From Rotaria sordida (lineage: Eukaryota; Rotifera; Eurotatoria; Philodinida; Philodinidae): a stretch of DNA of 64,000 nucleotides. Within the stretch, counting starts at the first letter, position 1. Each line of letters begins with the position of its first letter. Below are positions 42,352 to 55,426 of the stretch, in pieces. The position numbers and the translations under genes were made by a program. The notes below the pieces were generated by a model. The model searched no databases. It saw only the letters and a program-made list of their open reading frames with translations, and was not told the origin of the DNA. The stretch lies in the NCBI GenBank assembly GCA_905250125.1, contig CAJNOL010000631.1, positions 45,932 through 109,931 on the forward strand, in the 5' to 3' direction.

Positions 42352-44325
42352 TTATTCTTTTTCAATTTTCTGAAAAATTTAATTTTTGTTTTAGAAAAAG
42401 AATTCATGTTAATGAGAGTTATAAAAAGATTTTACTAAAAAACTATTCTTTTTCTTTTTCTTTGAAATCATTGTTTTTTTTTAAAGTTTCGATTTATGTT
42501 GATATTTAAATAAATATAAAAACAATGTGAGCCTATGATAATTTATTTTTCACAACTAATGACGAGAGAATATTTTTAATCTATCAGTTGCTTTTGAAAC
42601 ACAACTTACTGGATTATAAAGTATCGATCATTCTGATTTCGAATATGATCATAATAAATTCCCTTAGGTTTTTATACGTTGGTTTTCTAGAGTAACAAAT
42701 TTTTTGCCACTCTAGAAAACCAGCATATGAAGACCTAATAGAATTTCTTATGGTCATATTCGATACCAGAATGGTCGATACCTCACAATACAATAGCTTT
42801 CGTTAAAAAAAAGCGATTGATCAGTTGAAAAGTTTCCCCTTGTGAGATCAGAGTACTCTGCTGACGGTATGTCGCAAGAACCTGTGGGCACTGAATGAAT
42901 TTTTAGCATTGGACTATAAAATGGTTCTAAATGCTTAACCAAGATCCTATGACATACTGGCAATTGGATACCATTAATTCAGTATATTCACTAGGGATAA
43001 GTGCACATACAATCTTTGATTGATTACTTGTTATCAACAAGTCATTGTAATTATTCCAACCAAAGAAATAAATCGGTCGATGCACAAGAAAATCATGCAA
43101 ATCGGATTACTTTCATACATAATATTCAAAAAACACTGTTGAACATTGTTCTTAGAGCATGACATAACGTTGGGTGTATCCAAAAAGGTGATGAAATATT
43201 GAAGCGACAGTGAAACTTCATCAATCACTGTCTGTTCTTCTTTGTGTGCATAGTATACCTTAAGTTTATCCGTGCATGGTTGTGAGCTATCACTTGTTAG
43301 GTGTGGATGTAGAACGATAGATCACCTATACCGACAAAAAAATATCAGACGAAAAGGTATAGCTCAGGGTTGAAAGTATCTGTGATAAAAAGATGTCTGT
43401 TATAACTCTTATCGTTTTACAGAAAATGAAAATTTCCTGAAAAGTATTGCATTTCAAGGCACTTCAAATACAGCTGAGTACTTATCCTAACAATGTCTAT
43501 ATTTTCAGAACAGATTTTCCGTTCGAGCTGGAGTTTTCAATTTCTTCATTACTTTACTAGATCTCTCTACAGTAAAAAGTATCAACTACATTGATGACAC
43601 CGACTGAGCCACATTAATCGCAGTTTATATGAAATGGCTCCTATGGATAGACCAAAAATTCAGTGAAGCAGTCATAACTTTTGATCAATTCGCTATAAGT
43701 CCGAACTCTTTTAGAAATTTTCTTACCTCAACATGTTTTATTGAACGAGATGTGAAAGAGCTAAAATGAAGTTGTGCATCTCGAGTATTTACCTCGTCAG
43801 TCATCCCATAGTTTATTCTTCGATGTTCAAATGTGTAGATACACATAAACCATTATCATTTTTAGGTTCAAATTTTATCTCTTTTGAAAATTTTTATAAC
43901 ACAATCAAGCTGTATCATTCACATACATTGGAGAAAAATGTTCATACAATTCAAAAAGAAAACGTTTTTTTTTTTTGCTAATAGGTAAAAGGTATTCAAT
44001 CTCGAAATCTACATCGGAGTCAACTAAATGTCCTACTAGTTTTATGGGTTTTCAATTTATCATAATTCTTCTATTTAAGAATATTGACTATTATAAATTT
44101 TTGTCAAAAGTATTCTATGCAGATGTCATCGTACATTTATCTAAGTTGTTACATTTAGTACATCAAGCAAATATTCTTGAAAAAAAAAGTGAAAACAAAC
44201 AGCAAGCATACACACATAGATAAGCATTATTTCTTGTCATAACAAGATTTATCATCTAAAGAGTGTTATAATAACAAATACATAAAACAAGAAAGAAAAA
44301 AAAAAAAAAGAAAAGAAAAGATGTG
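42352..44325. other. Intergenic with a foldback repeat
   Basis: Spacer between the Kir gene (plus) and the zinc-finger gene (minus), which are convergent. It contains the MITE-like element at 42564-42842. Short open frames from 42754 to 44223 lack motifs and splice continuity and were not called. Confidence 0.6.
42564..42842. repeat. 0.28-kb inverted repeat, MITE-like, family member 2
   Basis: Left arm starts GAGAGAATATTTTTAATCTA and continues CAGTTGCTTTTGAAA. The right end, read on the opposite strand, starts AGGGGAAACTTTTCAACTGA. The inner arms meet at a near-perfect stem, GGTTTTCTAGAGT / ACTCTAGAAAACC (about 42681-42722). No protein. The terminal pattern (purine-rich GA/GG start, TTTTnAA, then CT[G/A]ATC-like, then TTGCTTTTGAA) is shared with the element at 35478-35785, so both probably belong to one non-autonomous family. 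Confidence 0.8.
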
Positions 44326-47018
44326 TCATGGAGAAGCATCAGCTAAAACAGGATTTAATTTTAAATTAATTTTGACTTGTTTTGTGACTCGTCGAGTAAC
44401 AGGTAAATAAACCATACATGGTACAAATGTATGTGAAAATTTTGGATCTTCACTTTCAAGTAAAAATGGTTGTAAACCAGCATTTGTTTCTGTTAATGAA
44501 TTAAAACGTTTTGTTGGTTTATTTTGATTATCAGTTGATGCTTGACTTAAACTTCTTTTACGTTTTAATTTATCATCATTACTATCAGTTTCATCTTCTA
44601 ATTGTTCCGTATTAACAAGTGGTAAAAATGGATTTGAATTTTCATTTATAGCTGCTGCTCGTTGCATAAATTCAATTAATGTTTGATATGTTGGATCTGA
44701 TGTATCATTATGTATTGTTTGCATATGAAATAAATATAAATATGTTGTTGAAAAATCTTTTTTACATAATGAACAATATGTATTTGAATTATCAATATTT
44801 TCATTAATTTGTTCTTGTGTTTCAGTACTTTTTATACCATGTACTTTTGCTAATATTAGAAAAAAAAATAACAACAACAACAACAATAATAAATATTTTG
44901 ATTGAAAAGATTTTATTTTATTTAATAAATTTACCTTTATGAGTTTTAAGAAAATATTTATTACAAACTTGTTTATTACATATTTCACATACAACTCTAT
45001 CAGCCATTTTAGCACAAAAATATGAATCATTAACAATTCCATATGGTGGTTGAGATGATTGACCAGTAACAATTTTTTGAGCTAGTTGACTACTTGTATC
45101 AACAAATGGTGATAAAAATCCAAGATTATTTGATGATATAATTGGAGAAGATGATGATACAATTTTTTCATTTTTTTCATTCGGATGAAATGTTTTCATA
45201 TGCATACGATATAGAGATTTATTACGAAATTCTTGTTCACATATATTACAACGACGAATTGGTCGTTGACGAGATAATTTTGGTGATGATGATGATGATG
45301 ATGATGTTGATTTAATATTTATATTTGGTGATGATGGAATAGGAAAAAGACTTTTAATATCTGATGGTCCAGGATAAAATGGATTTAATAAAAGTGTATT
45401 TGAATGATTTGATGGAGCTAAAAAATAAATTTCGAAGAAATTTTATCGAAAAAAATTTTCGTATATTACTTTGAATAGATGGTGATGGTCGATTTGAAGT
45501 AGTTTTGACCGGAGTTTCATTGGTACTCTTTTGTAAAGATTTTATATAATCAGTATAAACACCATGACATTCACCTTTATGTTTCTATAAAATTATCATA
45601 TTTAACATAATTCATTTGGAAAATATTGTAAGATAAAATAGTATTTTATATATTGTAAAAAGTATTTTTTGACCTCTTTTTTTTCTCCTTTAGGCTAGGT
45701 CATTATAGGACACCCTTACTAACGAATTGTTTATTTTCTCTTTTCAATAAACATTGGTATGTGAATTGAAATTCATTCATATGTTCGTTTGTGCTTCTGA
45801 ATAAATAAGCTTATTAAAAGTCAGATAAGCTCTTCTGTTCTTTTCAATATATCTACATATACTCAACTATTAATACAACTACTCTTTTCTTCTTCTTCTT
45901 TTTCTTCGTCTTTCTTTTCAATATTTATATTAGAACATCGAAAAAATACCGATTCGCCTTAGATAAAGAATATAAAATATCTGAACAAAATTAAACATCA
46001 CATTTCTAAACAAGCTAATCTCTACAAATATAGCAACACATTCAATCTATTAGTGTATATGTTTAATAATATTTTTTTTAATATTTAAAAATAAAAATAA
46101 ATAAATGTAATTTTAATTAACACTTACACGAAGATAATATTTATTACAAAAATGTTTTTGACAAATCTAAAAATTAAAAGAAAAAAAAATCAAACAAGAC
46201 AGAATTTTCAAAAAAAAAATGTTTTATTTTCGTTCAACAAACCTCACAATAATCTTCACTTTTTTTTTCAACTGTTTTAGTATTATTATTATCATTATTA
46301 TTATTATTATTATTATTATTAATAGGTGATGTTTGTTGACTACTAATTAAAGGTAATGGTTGTTCATTGGATAAACATGGCGATGATGGAGACAACGAAA
46401 CATTACCATTATCATTATTTTCTGTTAATGATAATGGTGATACCATATTAAATCCGCCATGTTTTTTAACAAAATGTGTTTTAAGAAAATATTTATTACA
46501 AAATGAACGTTCACATAAATTACAATAGACTTCTTGTTGTTGTCGAAGATTGTTGTTATCATTATTATTATTATTATTATTATTTGAAATATATTCTTCT
46601 GGTGATGATTGATGACCATTAATTAAATCTATGTAATTAAGAATTTTAATAAAGATTTCTTATTGAATAAAAAACCGAAAAAAAAAATTTCTGTTTTTTT
46701 TTTACTTGTTGATTCATCGATAATTAACTCTTGTCGTTGAATTCCGTCATCATCACTTGTAACACTTGAAAAATAATAATAATAATAAATTCTTTTATTG
46801 TTGTTGTTGTTGTTTTTTTTTTATATATATTAATTAACTTACCGATTTGGCTTAATTTGTTTTCGTCGATTAGCTGATTTAAATAATTCATTATTCGTGA
46901 TTTTATTATTAGATATAGATAAATCATTGATTTCATCTTCTTTTATTGTTGAATTATTGTCACCAATCATTATTGATTCTTCTTCTTTTAATCTATACGC
47001 GTCTTCAATGATGATCAT
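44326..47018 (-). CDS. C2H2 zinc-finger protein with five dispersed fingers
   Basis: Seven exons: 46843-47018, 46706-46764, 46243-46628, 46128-46166, 45470-45584, 44935-45417, 44326-44849; 593 aa, exactly in frame. All five fingers fit C-x2-C-x12-H-x4-H. Finger 1 is CNLCERSFCNKYFLKTHF-type, finger 2 CEICQKHFCNKYYLRKHK-type, finger 3 CNICEQEFRNKSLYRMH-type, finger 4 CEICNKQVCNKYFLKTHK-type, finger 5 CSLCKKDFSTTYLYLFH-type. Fingers 1, 2 and 4 share the CNKY(F/Y)L core. Finger 2 is split by two introns and finger 4 by one. Long Asn and Ser runs separate the fingers, and no TGEKP linkers are present, so they probably do not act as one continuous DNA-reading array. Probably a nuclear DNA- or protein-binding regulator; orthologue not identified. 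The start uses ATG at 47018. Confidence 0.85.
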
Positions 47019-50000
47019 CAAGCAAAAACAAAAAAAAAACCGATGAGATAAAGAACAGAGAAAAAAAATACATATATGTACAATAGAACAAGAGAGAGAA
47101 GATTTATTAGTTTTGTTCTATATGAGGATCAGAAAAAGAAAACTCTCTCTCTCTCTCTCTCTCTGTCTCTTTTGCAATCGTTTCTCATCTATTTATTAGT
47201 ACCACTAGAAGCAAAACGCCAAGACGCCCATCTTCTTTTTTTTTTCTTTTTCTTTCGAAATCAAACAACCCCGTTGGCTCATCATCATTATCGTCTAACA
47301 GGCACGCGTTATGGTACTGCCCGATATTTTCATATGTATAAGGAAAAAGAAAACACGGATATTGAAGGAACAAACGGAAGTAACATACAGATCTAATTGA
47401 AAAATGAGAAAGAAAATGATCAACATCTGGTTTATTCTTCTTCTTGTTCTTTTATTTTTTTTGAAAAAGATCAAAAGGTCAAATTCTTGAAATTCTTCGA
47501 TGATATTTTACCGACAAAAAAGAAAAAGAAGTCGTTAGTAGAAGAATAAATTAGGTTAAGATAAAGAAAATCATTTTATATAAAAGATCTTATCTATCTC
47601 GAGGAAATATCTTCAACATATGTAATAAATCAGATAATTTAAGTAGAAACAAATTTCTTTTTTTTTTTTCTTTGCTTCTTAGCCAAAAAAACAAATAAAT
47701 CTCAGTTTTTTTTCCCTCTTGAGATAATAATATTCCTTTCTTTTCCTATAATCATATCCATTGACATATCATTTCTTCAAATATCTCCCCATACGACTTG
47801 TATCATACACTCTGTGTGATGCAACAATGAATAAGATAGAAGAATAACGTATAGATATACACATTGCAGATGAAAATATTCTTTTTCCTTTCTATATGGA
47901 TAAGACTAACATATAGCATGTCTCATTCGATGATACAAATAATAAATCTTGGAAAACAAGCAGCCACTCCAACAAAATGAAAACATAACATACAGAAGAA
48001 GGGAAAAAAAAAGGCTTACTCGGATGTTTATTTAAAGCAATCAGCCGAAATGATGATAGACAATGTTCGTTGAGTCTTCTGTTTTGCTGATAAATAATCG
48101 ACTTTTAACGGTTCATATCTTGCTATTTGAGAATGATTAGAACAATATGGTAGCGGAAAAAGACAACCTTTTCTTTTTTAAATTAACTACTACTTCACAT
48201 AAATATATATACATAATATGTATATATATATATATGTGAATAAATTATATATTCATTTAAGAAAAGAAAAAAAAAAGGAAAGAATACAAATAATTCATTT
48301 CAATAAACGAATAATTTTTCAATTTGTATATATATCTATATATAGACATATTCTCGATCGATCTTTCTTTTTAAGCAATAAACATAATCAGAAGACTCTT
48401 TTTTTTTTGTATCTGATGCGAGTAACAGAACGAACGTTTCAATTTCCGTTTCTTGTTGTTTGCAGTCGACCAATAAACTATTATATATAAGATCAATTCA
48501 CAATGTATGTGACAAAATAAAAGCAACGCCCGTCCTTCTTATTTTCTTTTATACAAAAGAGAACTATCAATATAAACAATATATTTTCTTTAAAGCTTGG
48601 AAAAAAATATAATTAAAACTCTCAAATGAAACACATATTGAAAAAACAAAACTAAGAGCGATGATAAGAATATTTGAAAACTTAATATCTTCTCTACATA
48701 TTTTCTATATAAGAGTTAAGTTAATTATAATAAACAAATCTTAATATACATACGACACTTGACTTTCGTTTTGCTTAAATTCATTGTCGTATTATCTTTA
48801 TTCTCATTGATTGTAAACGTACAGCAGGGCAAAAGACTATACACATATTTATATCAACGTTCTGGTTTTGAATATAAAAAAAAATGAATAGCAAGAAAAA
48901 AAAAAAAAGACGATTATCGTCTACAAAATCGATAAATTTATTCTCTCTTTTTGTGCATAGAATAGTAAAAGAGCATGATTCAATTTCGATTCTTTCTTCT
49001 TTTTTTTTTCTCATTTCAAAATAAACACCATTTAGTTTCTCTTTTTTTTTACATAAATACATACCCGTATATGTCACCGAACGATATCGCATCTCCTGTT
49101 AGTTATTATTAATTTTTTTTCTTTTCTCCTTTTTTTTTTGTACACATCACGTTCGACGAACAAAAAAATCAAATAGTTTAATGCATACTTCATATAAATT
49201 TATAATTGGTAATGCTTATTTATTCTGGTATATATTTCAATTAACATATGGATTAATATTATAGTTAAAAACAATGTTTGACATCTCAAGTAAAATCGGT
49301 ATATGTTTATTTGAATAACGAAAGAAAAAAAAATCTTGCCGATAACAGGTGCCATTTTGTTAGAGTGACACAAATATCAACGATTATACTAGAGAATGAA
49401 TTTGACATTTTCGAAGTGAGAAAGAGAACGGCCTTTAATGGTTGATTTTTATTTTTTTTAAAAATAAATGAAAGAGACACCAGTGATTATGTTGATATAT
49501 ATACTGAAATGTATTTTTCAACAGTATAGGTATTTAATCATATATAAACATGATTGGTGTTAAAAAGAAAATAAAAAATAGATTGAATCTCACAGTTTGA
49601 TTTTATATACGATTTAATATTTTGAAAAGCAACAAGGACACAAATTAATATCAAGGCTTTTCATAACTCATTGTACTCATATAAGTTCAATACATCGCTT
49701 AAAGTGTTAGCACAATAGCGTTTGATTTCAAGAAATGCAATGACTTCGTCATATCTACCTAATATATCTTTAATATATTGATTTTCTTTCTATGCATGTC
49801 GTATAATAATAGTAAATGATAAAATGATTTAAGTTGAAACGAAGTGTGAGTATGGATTATTGACAAACAATTTATGTAGTTTGTCTAGAGTCTTTTTTTT
49901 GTGAATACAAAAAAAAAAAAGAAGAAATTTTTCAATCCTTATTTACTCATTTTTTTGTCGTATGCAAAAAAAAAAAGAAATTCTATAACATTTGCACTAG

Positions 50001-50337
50001 TGATAACAATAAAAATTATTATTTTCAACGAAGTATACTTTAAACTATTGAAATAAAAATATACATACAGTTATCAATATTTTCATGACAAACAAATGTA
50101 TATATTTCTCATGAAAAAAAAATTAAACGAATGATCTAATTATGAATATTATTAACATTTTTGAAAATATAAAATGTTTTTTGTATTATTATCAATATAA
50201 CTCATTTGCTCAGACTTTATCTTTATAATATTATCTATATATGCATGTGTCATGATCGTTATCTTGCCTTGTTTTAAGGTAGGTGATGTTTCGATAGTGA
50301 TATTGTATTCTTTTCCAACAAAAACATCTCATATACC
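47019..50337. other. Intergenic between divergent zinc-finger and tetraspanin genes
   Basis: 3.3 kb of AT- and pyrimidine-rich sequence with (CT)n at about 47143-47170. It should hold the promoters of the minus-strand zinc-finger gene and the plus-strand tetraspanin. Open frames here are low-complexity (runs of Ser/Leu, Lys, Phe) and not supported as genes. Confidence 0.55.
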
Positions 50338-51141
50338 ATGATGCGTCTTTCGTGTGGTGTCCAAATTTCACGTATAGTTTTGCTTGTTTTAAATATTTTA
50401 TTTATTCTATTTGGTTTTGCATTATTGGGCTTTGGTATTTATCTTAAAGTAAGCAAAAAATTTGATGTTGCATTATCAGATCATATTAGTGCACAAATTA
50501 TTGGTGGAGATGCTATTGAAGTTGTTGGAATAATCTTGATTATTACCGGTATTTTTACAGTAATTTTATCTGTATTCGGTTGTTTAGGTATGAGAAGGAG
50601 AAAAAAAAGTGATAATTATATTTCAAAATAAAATTATTTTTATTTTTATTTTTAAGGTGCTTTATTCAAAAATCGGCTCTTTCTCTATTTATATGCAATA
50701 ATTCTTAGTATTTTAATGATTTTGGAATTAGCTGCATTTATTACAACAATGAGTTCTCGTGTTCGTGTACGTAATAGTTATGAATCTGGTCTTTGGAAAG
50801 TATTTAATAATGCATATGATAGTCATCAACAAGATCTCATTAAATCCGTAGAAGATTTAGAACTAGAATTCAAATGTTGTGGTGTTACGGATGATAGTGA
50901 TTATAAAAAAGTAAATTATACAGTTCCTGCATCATGTCATGAAGATCAATTATTCTCTAAACCTATATTTGAAAAAGGTTGTGCTGATGCAATTATTGAT
51001 TGGATATGGGATGAATTACCAATAATCGGTGGTATCGTAGGTACTATAATACTTATTGAAATTTTTGGAGTTATCTCTTCGGTTGCATTGGCTGTTGCTA
51101 TTTCACATTATTCATATGGAGAACTTTATGCAAAGTTATAA
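50338..51141 (+). CDS. Tetraspanin, copy A
   Basis: Four-pass membrane organiser. Two exons, 50338-50587 and 50657-51141, 244 aa. TM1 lies at about residues 13-35 after a short N-terminus. A small extracellular loop and TM2 (about 57-80) end in the FGCLG motif at the splice junction, followed by TM3. The large extracellular loop has the tetraspanin CCG motif (FKCCGVTDDSDY), a PASC-type cysteine and a final GCADAI cysteine. TM4 ends before a short cytosolic tail. Exon lengths (250 and 485 bases) are identical to copy B downstream, showing tandem duplication. An in-frame ATG at 50341 could also be the start. Confidence 0.9.
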
Positions 51142-53496
51142 TTTGACTAAAATACAAAAAGAAATTTTTTTTTGCTTCAGTTGTTATTCATAAGAATATA
51201 TTTAATTGTTTTATATATTAATAATAAAATTGATACTCGTAATGATCTATTTGATTAAGTATAAAATTTATGCACTGTTGTGATAACTTGTAAGAAATAC
51301 AAAAATGAAATTTTACATTGAAAACATGTATATGTTTTACTCATTTTTATAGATCCTAAAAGTTAATGATATACAACTTAAGATAATCCTTGAAAGATAA
51401 AATTTATATTCTGATTTTCGACGGAAGAATGAAGAAAAGGCAAAAAAGAAAGTGATTATTATGTAAAACTTTCAATTGACTTCAAATTTTCGTTTATTTC
51501 GATCATTTATGTTGATTTACTGCATGATTAGTAATCAAATATGAAAAATGAAATATAAGGTTAATAAGAATAAAGTTGCTTGTGACTCGTCTTTGTGCCT
51601 GCATGTTTATTCTACAAACTCTAATAGATACAAACTATACGATCAATACATAGTAGTATTTTCTTCCGATAGCTATATGATGAGCTTTGAGATCATAAAT
51701 AAAATTTATAATTAATAGAATAAAGGATGCAACTATTGAGAAAAATTTGTCAGAATTTTATCACATGTTCAAAAAAATATCACTGAAGTTTCGAGATTTT
51801 TCTCAGATACGTAGGGTTACTGAAAAGTTTTGATTACATTTTAATAAATGTATAAAAAATAAAGAAATATTATTTAATTTTATCGAATGTTCACGATAGT
51901 TGCCATAATAATTTATCCAAAGTTCGATCTTTTATAAAAAAAATTTTTATGAGCTCTTTTGACAGCCAAATAAGCTAATCATAATTTCTTTGTCTGGTCG
52001 ATTTCAAGAATTTGTTTTAAAATTCAAAGAAATTTTATGGTAGATTATATCAATTGCTTTCAAGTATTACCAGTGATGAGATATAGATTTATTTTAGATA
52101 GATTAATCGCAAGACATTTGATGGTCGCTGATTCAGTAAAGATGAATTGTTAAAAATTGCGGTTCATGTGAACAGATTTGAATTAAAATTTTGTTTAGTA
52201 TATTCTTTAAATAAAATGTTCTTGCTTTTATACACAGTGTAGATAAACACAAGATTCTAGATCATAAGCATTATACAGAAAATTGTCGAAAGCCTTATGC
52301 TCATACAATTTGGAAATCAACAGAGTCATCCAGTACAAAAACTTAAAACTTGTTTATCCATAATTACCATTCTTGTACTCATTCAAGTTTTAATAGTTAC
52401 TTAACAAAAAATAGGCATCAGTATAATATCACAGTCACTATATATCCCAGCCTTTGCACTATATGTTTTTTGTCTAAATGATCGTATCAAGTGTAATGTA
52501 ACGGATTAAACAAAGAAAATAATTTTAACCTTTAATCAATCTTAGATGAATCTGAAACAAAAGAATCAGAATATCTGTTGATAAAAAGTGAACATATAAT
52601 GGTTTAGTCTAGTTTCATCTACTAATTAAGATCAATTAGAGAAATTTCTCGATTGATCGACATAATTTTTTTGTTCCATTTTGTCAACAACTTCTTTCCT
52701 TTGACAGATCGTATTTTAATAATTAAGCATTTAGCCGACAAGTGGAGGCGCAAATAACAGAGAACACCAAGAATCACTAATTTTGAGGGTGTGACTGTTG
52801 ATCTTCTTTTAATTCACACCCACACCTTTGTTCACATTGTTGATTACATTCATATACAAGAAGTTCAGTTTTTGACTTGAAAAGTGAAATTGAATCGAAT
52901 ACGAAATTTGTTCATCATCGGTATATGTAATTTATTAATTACTTTATATTCTTATTTCGATAATAGAAATTCAATTAGGCTCATATTTCGTTTAAAAAAA
53001 ATATGCAAAGAAATGATGAAAATAATATTATTATATAAAGATTTATCACTCATTCTCAGAGAGATATACAGATTATTCATGCTTGGATTACAAATGTATT
53101 TAATCTAGTACATTATATTTTCACATCAAATAACCTTGGATGTTGAAATTATTCTGAATAGATAATCCTTGCATGTTGTTATGGTGAAATGAATATGATT
53201 TGATTATTATACGTCGATTTTTTGTTTCTTAAACAGTTCAATTTCTATCCAGATTTTTCCTAAATTTTTATTAAATAAACTATACTCTAGTATCATAAGA
53301 AAAGTGTCATATGATACGAAAACATTTTGCTTGTGTAATTACGTCTGAAAAAAAATTATCAAAATGATTACTCATTTTGGATGTTTTATCTATCTTATAT
53401 CATCACAGTCAACAATACTATTATCTCTTGCTATATGAAGGCGCATAAATCTCAAATTTTTGGACTTTTTTTCACAAAAACAAGAAAATATCAACC
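51142..53496. other. Intergenic between the duplicated tetraspanins
   Basis: 2.35 kb with no supportable coding exon. A segment near 51816-51950 has a terminal-repeat-like look but no matching partner end or transposase was found. The rest is AT-rich. Confidence 0.5.
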
Positions 53497-54296
53497 ATGG
53501 TCCAACTTTCATGTGGTGTTCAATGCACACGTGCAGCATTATTTGCATTAAATATTCTTTTTCTTCTTGTTGGTTTTACTGTAATGGGTTTAGGTATATA
53601 TATCAAAGTTAATGGAAATTTTAATGCTATCTCGGAAATTTATGGTGTATCAGAAGCACTGGGAAAAGAAGCAATGCAATGGATTGCAGTAGGCATGATC
53701 ATTGTTGGTATATTTACTGCATGTTTAGCTGCATTTGGTTGTTTAGGTATATTATATAAAAAAAAGACAAAGTTGATGAATATAAAAATCCATTCTATTT
53801 AATTTATTTAGGTGCTATTTTACAAAATCGATGTTTTCTATATGCATATTCAGTATTTTTGTCACTAATTATATTCATGGAATTTGCTGCTGTAATTGTG
53901 ACATTAGTATTTCGCAAGGATTTATGGAAAACATATGATTCTGGTTTTATGGAAATATTTCATCATGCTTATAGTCAAAATCAAACAGACACAATTAAAA
54001 TTATTGAAAATTTAGAACATAAATTTAAATGTTGCGGTGTTGATGGTGCTTCTGATTATGCGAAATATGGTTATAAAATTCCTCAATCATGTTATATGGA
54101 TCCATCAATCAAGTCAGTCCTTTATAGTCAAGGTTGTGCTCAAGCTGTTATTATTTGGATATGGAATAAATTACCAATTATAGCTGGAGTATTAGGAGCA
54201 ATTTTATTTATTGAATTATTTGGTGTCATTTCATCAATTGTACTTGGTGTTGCCATATCTCATTCAGCCGATACCGCATACTATATTAAATTTTAA
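53497..54296 (+). CDS. Tetraspanin, copy B
   Basis: Duplicate of the tetraspanin at 50338. Exons 53497-53746 and 53812-54296, 244 aa. TM1 follows a MVQLSCGVQCTR start that closely matches copy A (RLSCGVQISR). FGCLG at the splice site, the CCG motif in FKCCGVDGASDYAKY, and later loop cysteines (PQSC, QGCAQA) are conserved, as is TM4 (GVISSIVLGVAISH). The proteins differ throughout, so the duplication is not recent. The stop lies 77 bases from the stop of the convergent ITPK1 gene. Confidence 0.9.
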
Positions 54297-54373
54297 GGCT
54301 GAATTTTTGTCTTCTTGTCTTTTTTTTTATTGAATAAATAACGATTAAAAAAAAACAAATATATTTTTTGACA

Positions 54374-55426
54374 CTAAGAAATATGAAGTAGTTGTTGACA
54401 TAAATGAAATAATTGCGTACTAAAATCAGTAATGCCTTCATAACCTGGAAAGTAATTAACATCAATAACAGCATAATCACCCGTTTTTCTGTCAATAATT
54501 ATGTCAATACCAACAAGATTTAATTCAAATAAATTTTGTACAGTTTGAACAATTTTATTAATTAATGTATGATCAAAAGTTACTATTATTGATGGATCAG
54601 TCGACAAAAGTATATGATCAGCTTGAGAACTTGAAACTTCACTGGAATGGAATGATATGGTCTCTCGAGATGAATATGTATTAAGATTACGTATAGAATT
54701 TCTTTGTACTATATGATAATTATCTTGACCAACTAGATGAGACATTAAAAAACAAAAACAATCAATAAAGTCAAATTTCTTTTTCTTTATTTTGATTATT
54801 TTTCAAGAAAACTTACTAGCAAATACTTTAAAAAGAATACCATCATGATCAATAAATTGTTGTAAAACACAAGGTTTATCAATATCATTTAAATGTTGAA
54901 CATCAAATATAATTTTCATATCATGTGATTTATCACCATGTGCTTGAATTGGTTTACACATAATAGGAAATGATATTTGATTATTGATTAACATTTTTTC
55001 TATCATTAATTTATTATCATCATCTGTAACACGTATAAATGGTGGAACAACATAACAATTTTTATTTGAATTTAATAATGAATATTGTTCATAACGATTT
55101 AATAATCTTGATATCGAATTAAACTCATCAAGAATTATTGTCGATGATTTTGGTAATAAACAAATTTTTTCCATGAGTAAATGTGATGATACATCATCTT
55201 CTAATTTATGAACAATTAATTGTGGTATACGAATATTTTGTCGGTCGAAATAATCATGTGTTAGTTCAACAGTATCAATATGAAATTGTTTACATCGAAG
55301 TAAAAATTGATCAAAACGAAGTTTAGAAAATTTCTTTCGTGAAAGATAGTAACCGATTAATGGATGTTGTTGTCGTTGTGAATGTAATAATGATGAAGAC
55401 ATGGTACTGCTCTTGCTGCCTTCCAT
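54374..55426 (-). CDS. ITPK1: Inositol-tetrakisphosphate 1-kinase
   Basis: ATP-grasp kinase of inositol polyphosphate metabolism, acting on Ins(3,4,5,6)P4 and Ins(1,3,4)P3 in the cytosol. Exons 54817-55426 and 54374-54732, 322 aa. Matches to the vertebrate enzyme in order: GYYLSRKKFSKLRFDQF, LIVHKLEDD, TIILDEFNSISRLLNRY, CYVVPPFI, SFPIMCKPIQAHGDKSHDM, PCVLQQFIDHDGILFKVF, YHIVQRNSIRNLN, NLVGIDIIIDRKTGDYAVID, then VNYFPGYEG. The DVN..PGYEG segment supplies the metal- and substrate-binding residues. It lacks the long C-terminal extension of human ITPK1. The start may be ATG at 55426 or the downstream in-frame ATG at 55402. Confidence 0.94.

Noticed and set aside
47076..47396. 106-codon plus-strand open frame
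   Set aside because: Driven by a (CT)n repeat and homopolymers; no motifs.
51816..51960. Possible mariner-like transposon end (GGGTTACTGAAAAGTTTTGA)
   Set aside because: No matching inverted terminal repeat or transposase remnant was found nearby; the resemblance alone is too weak.
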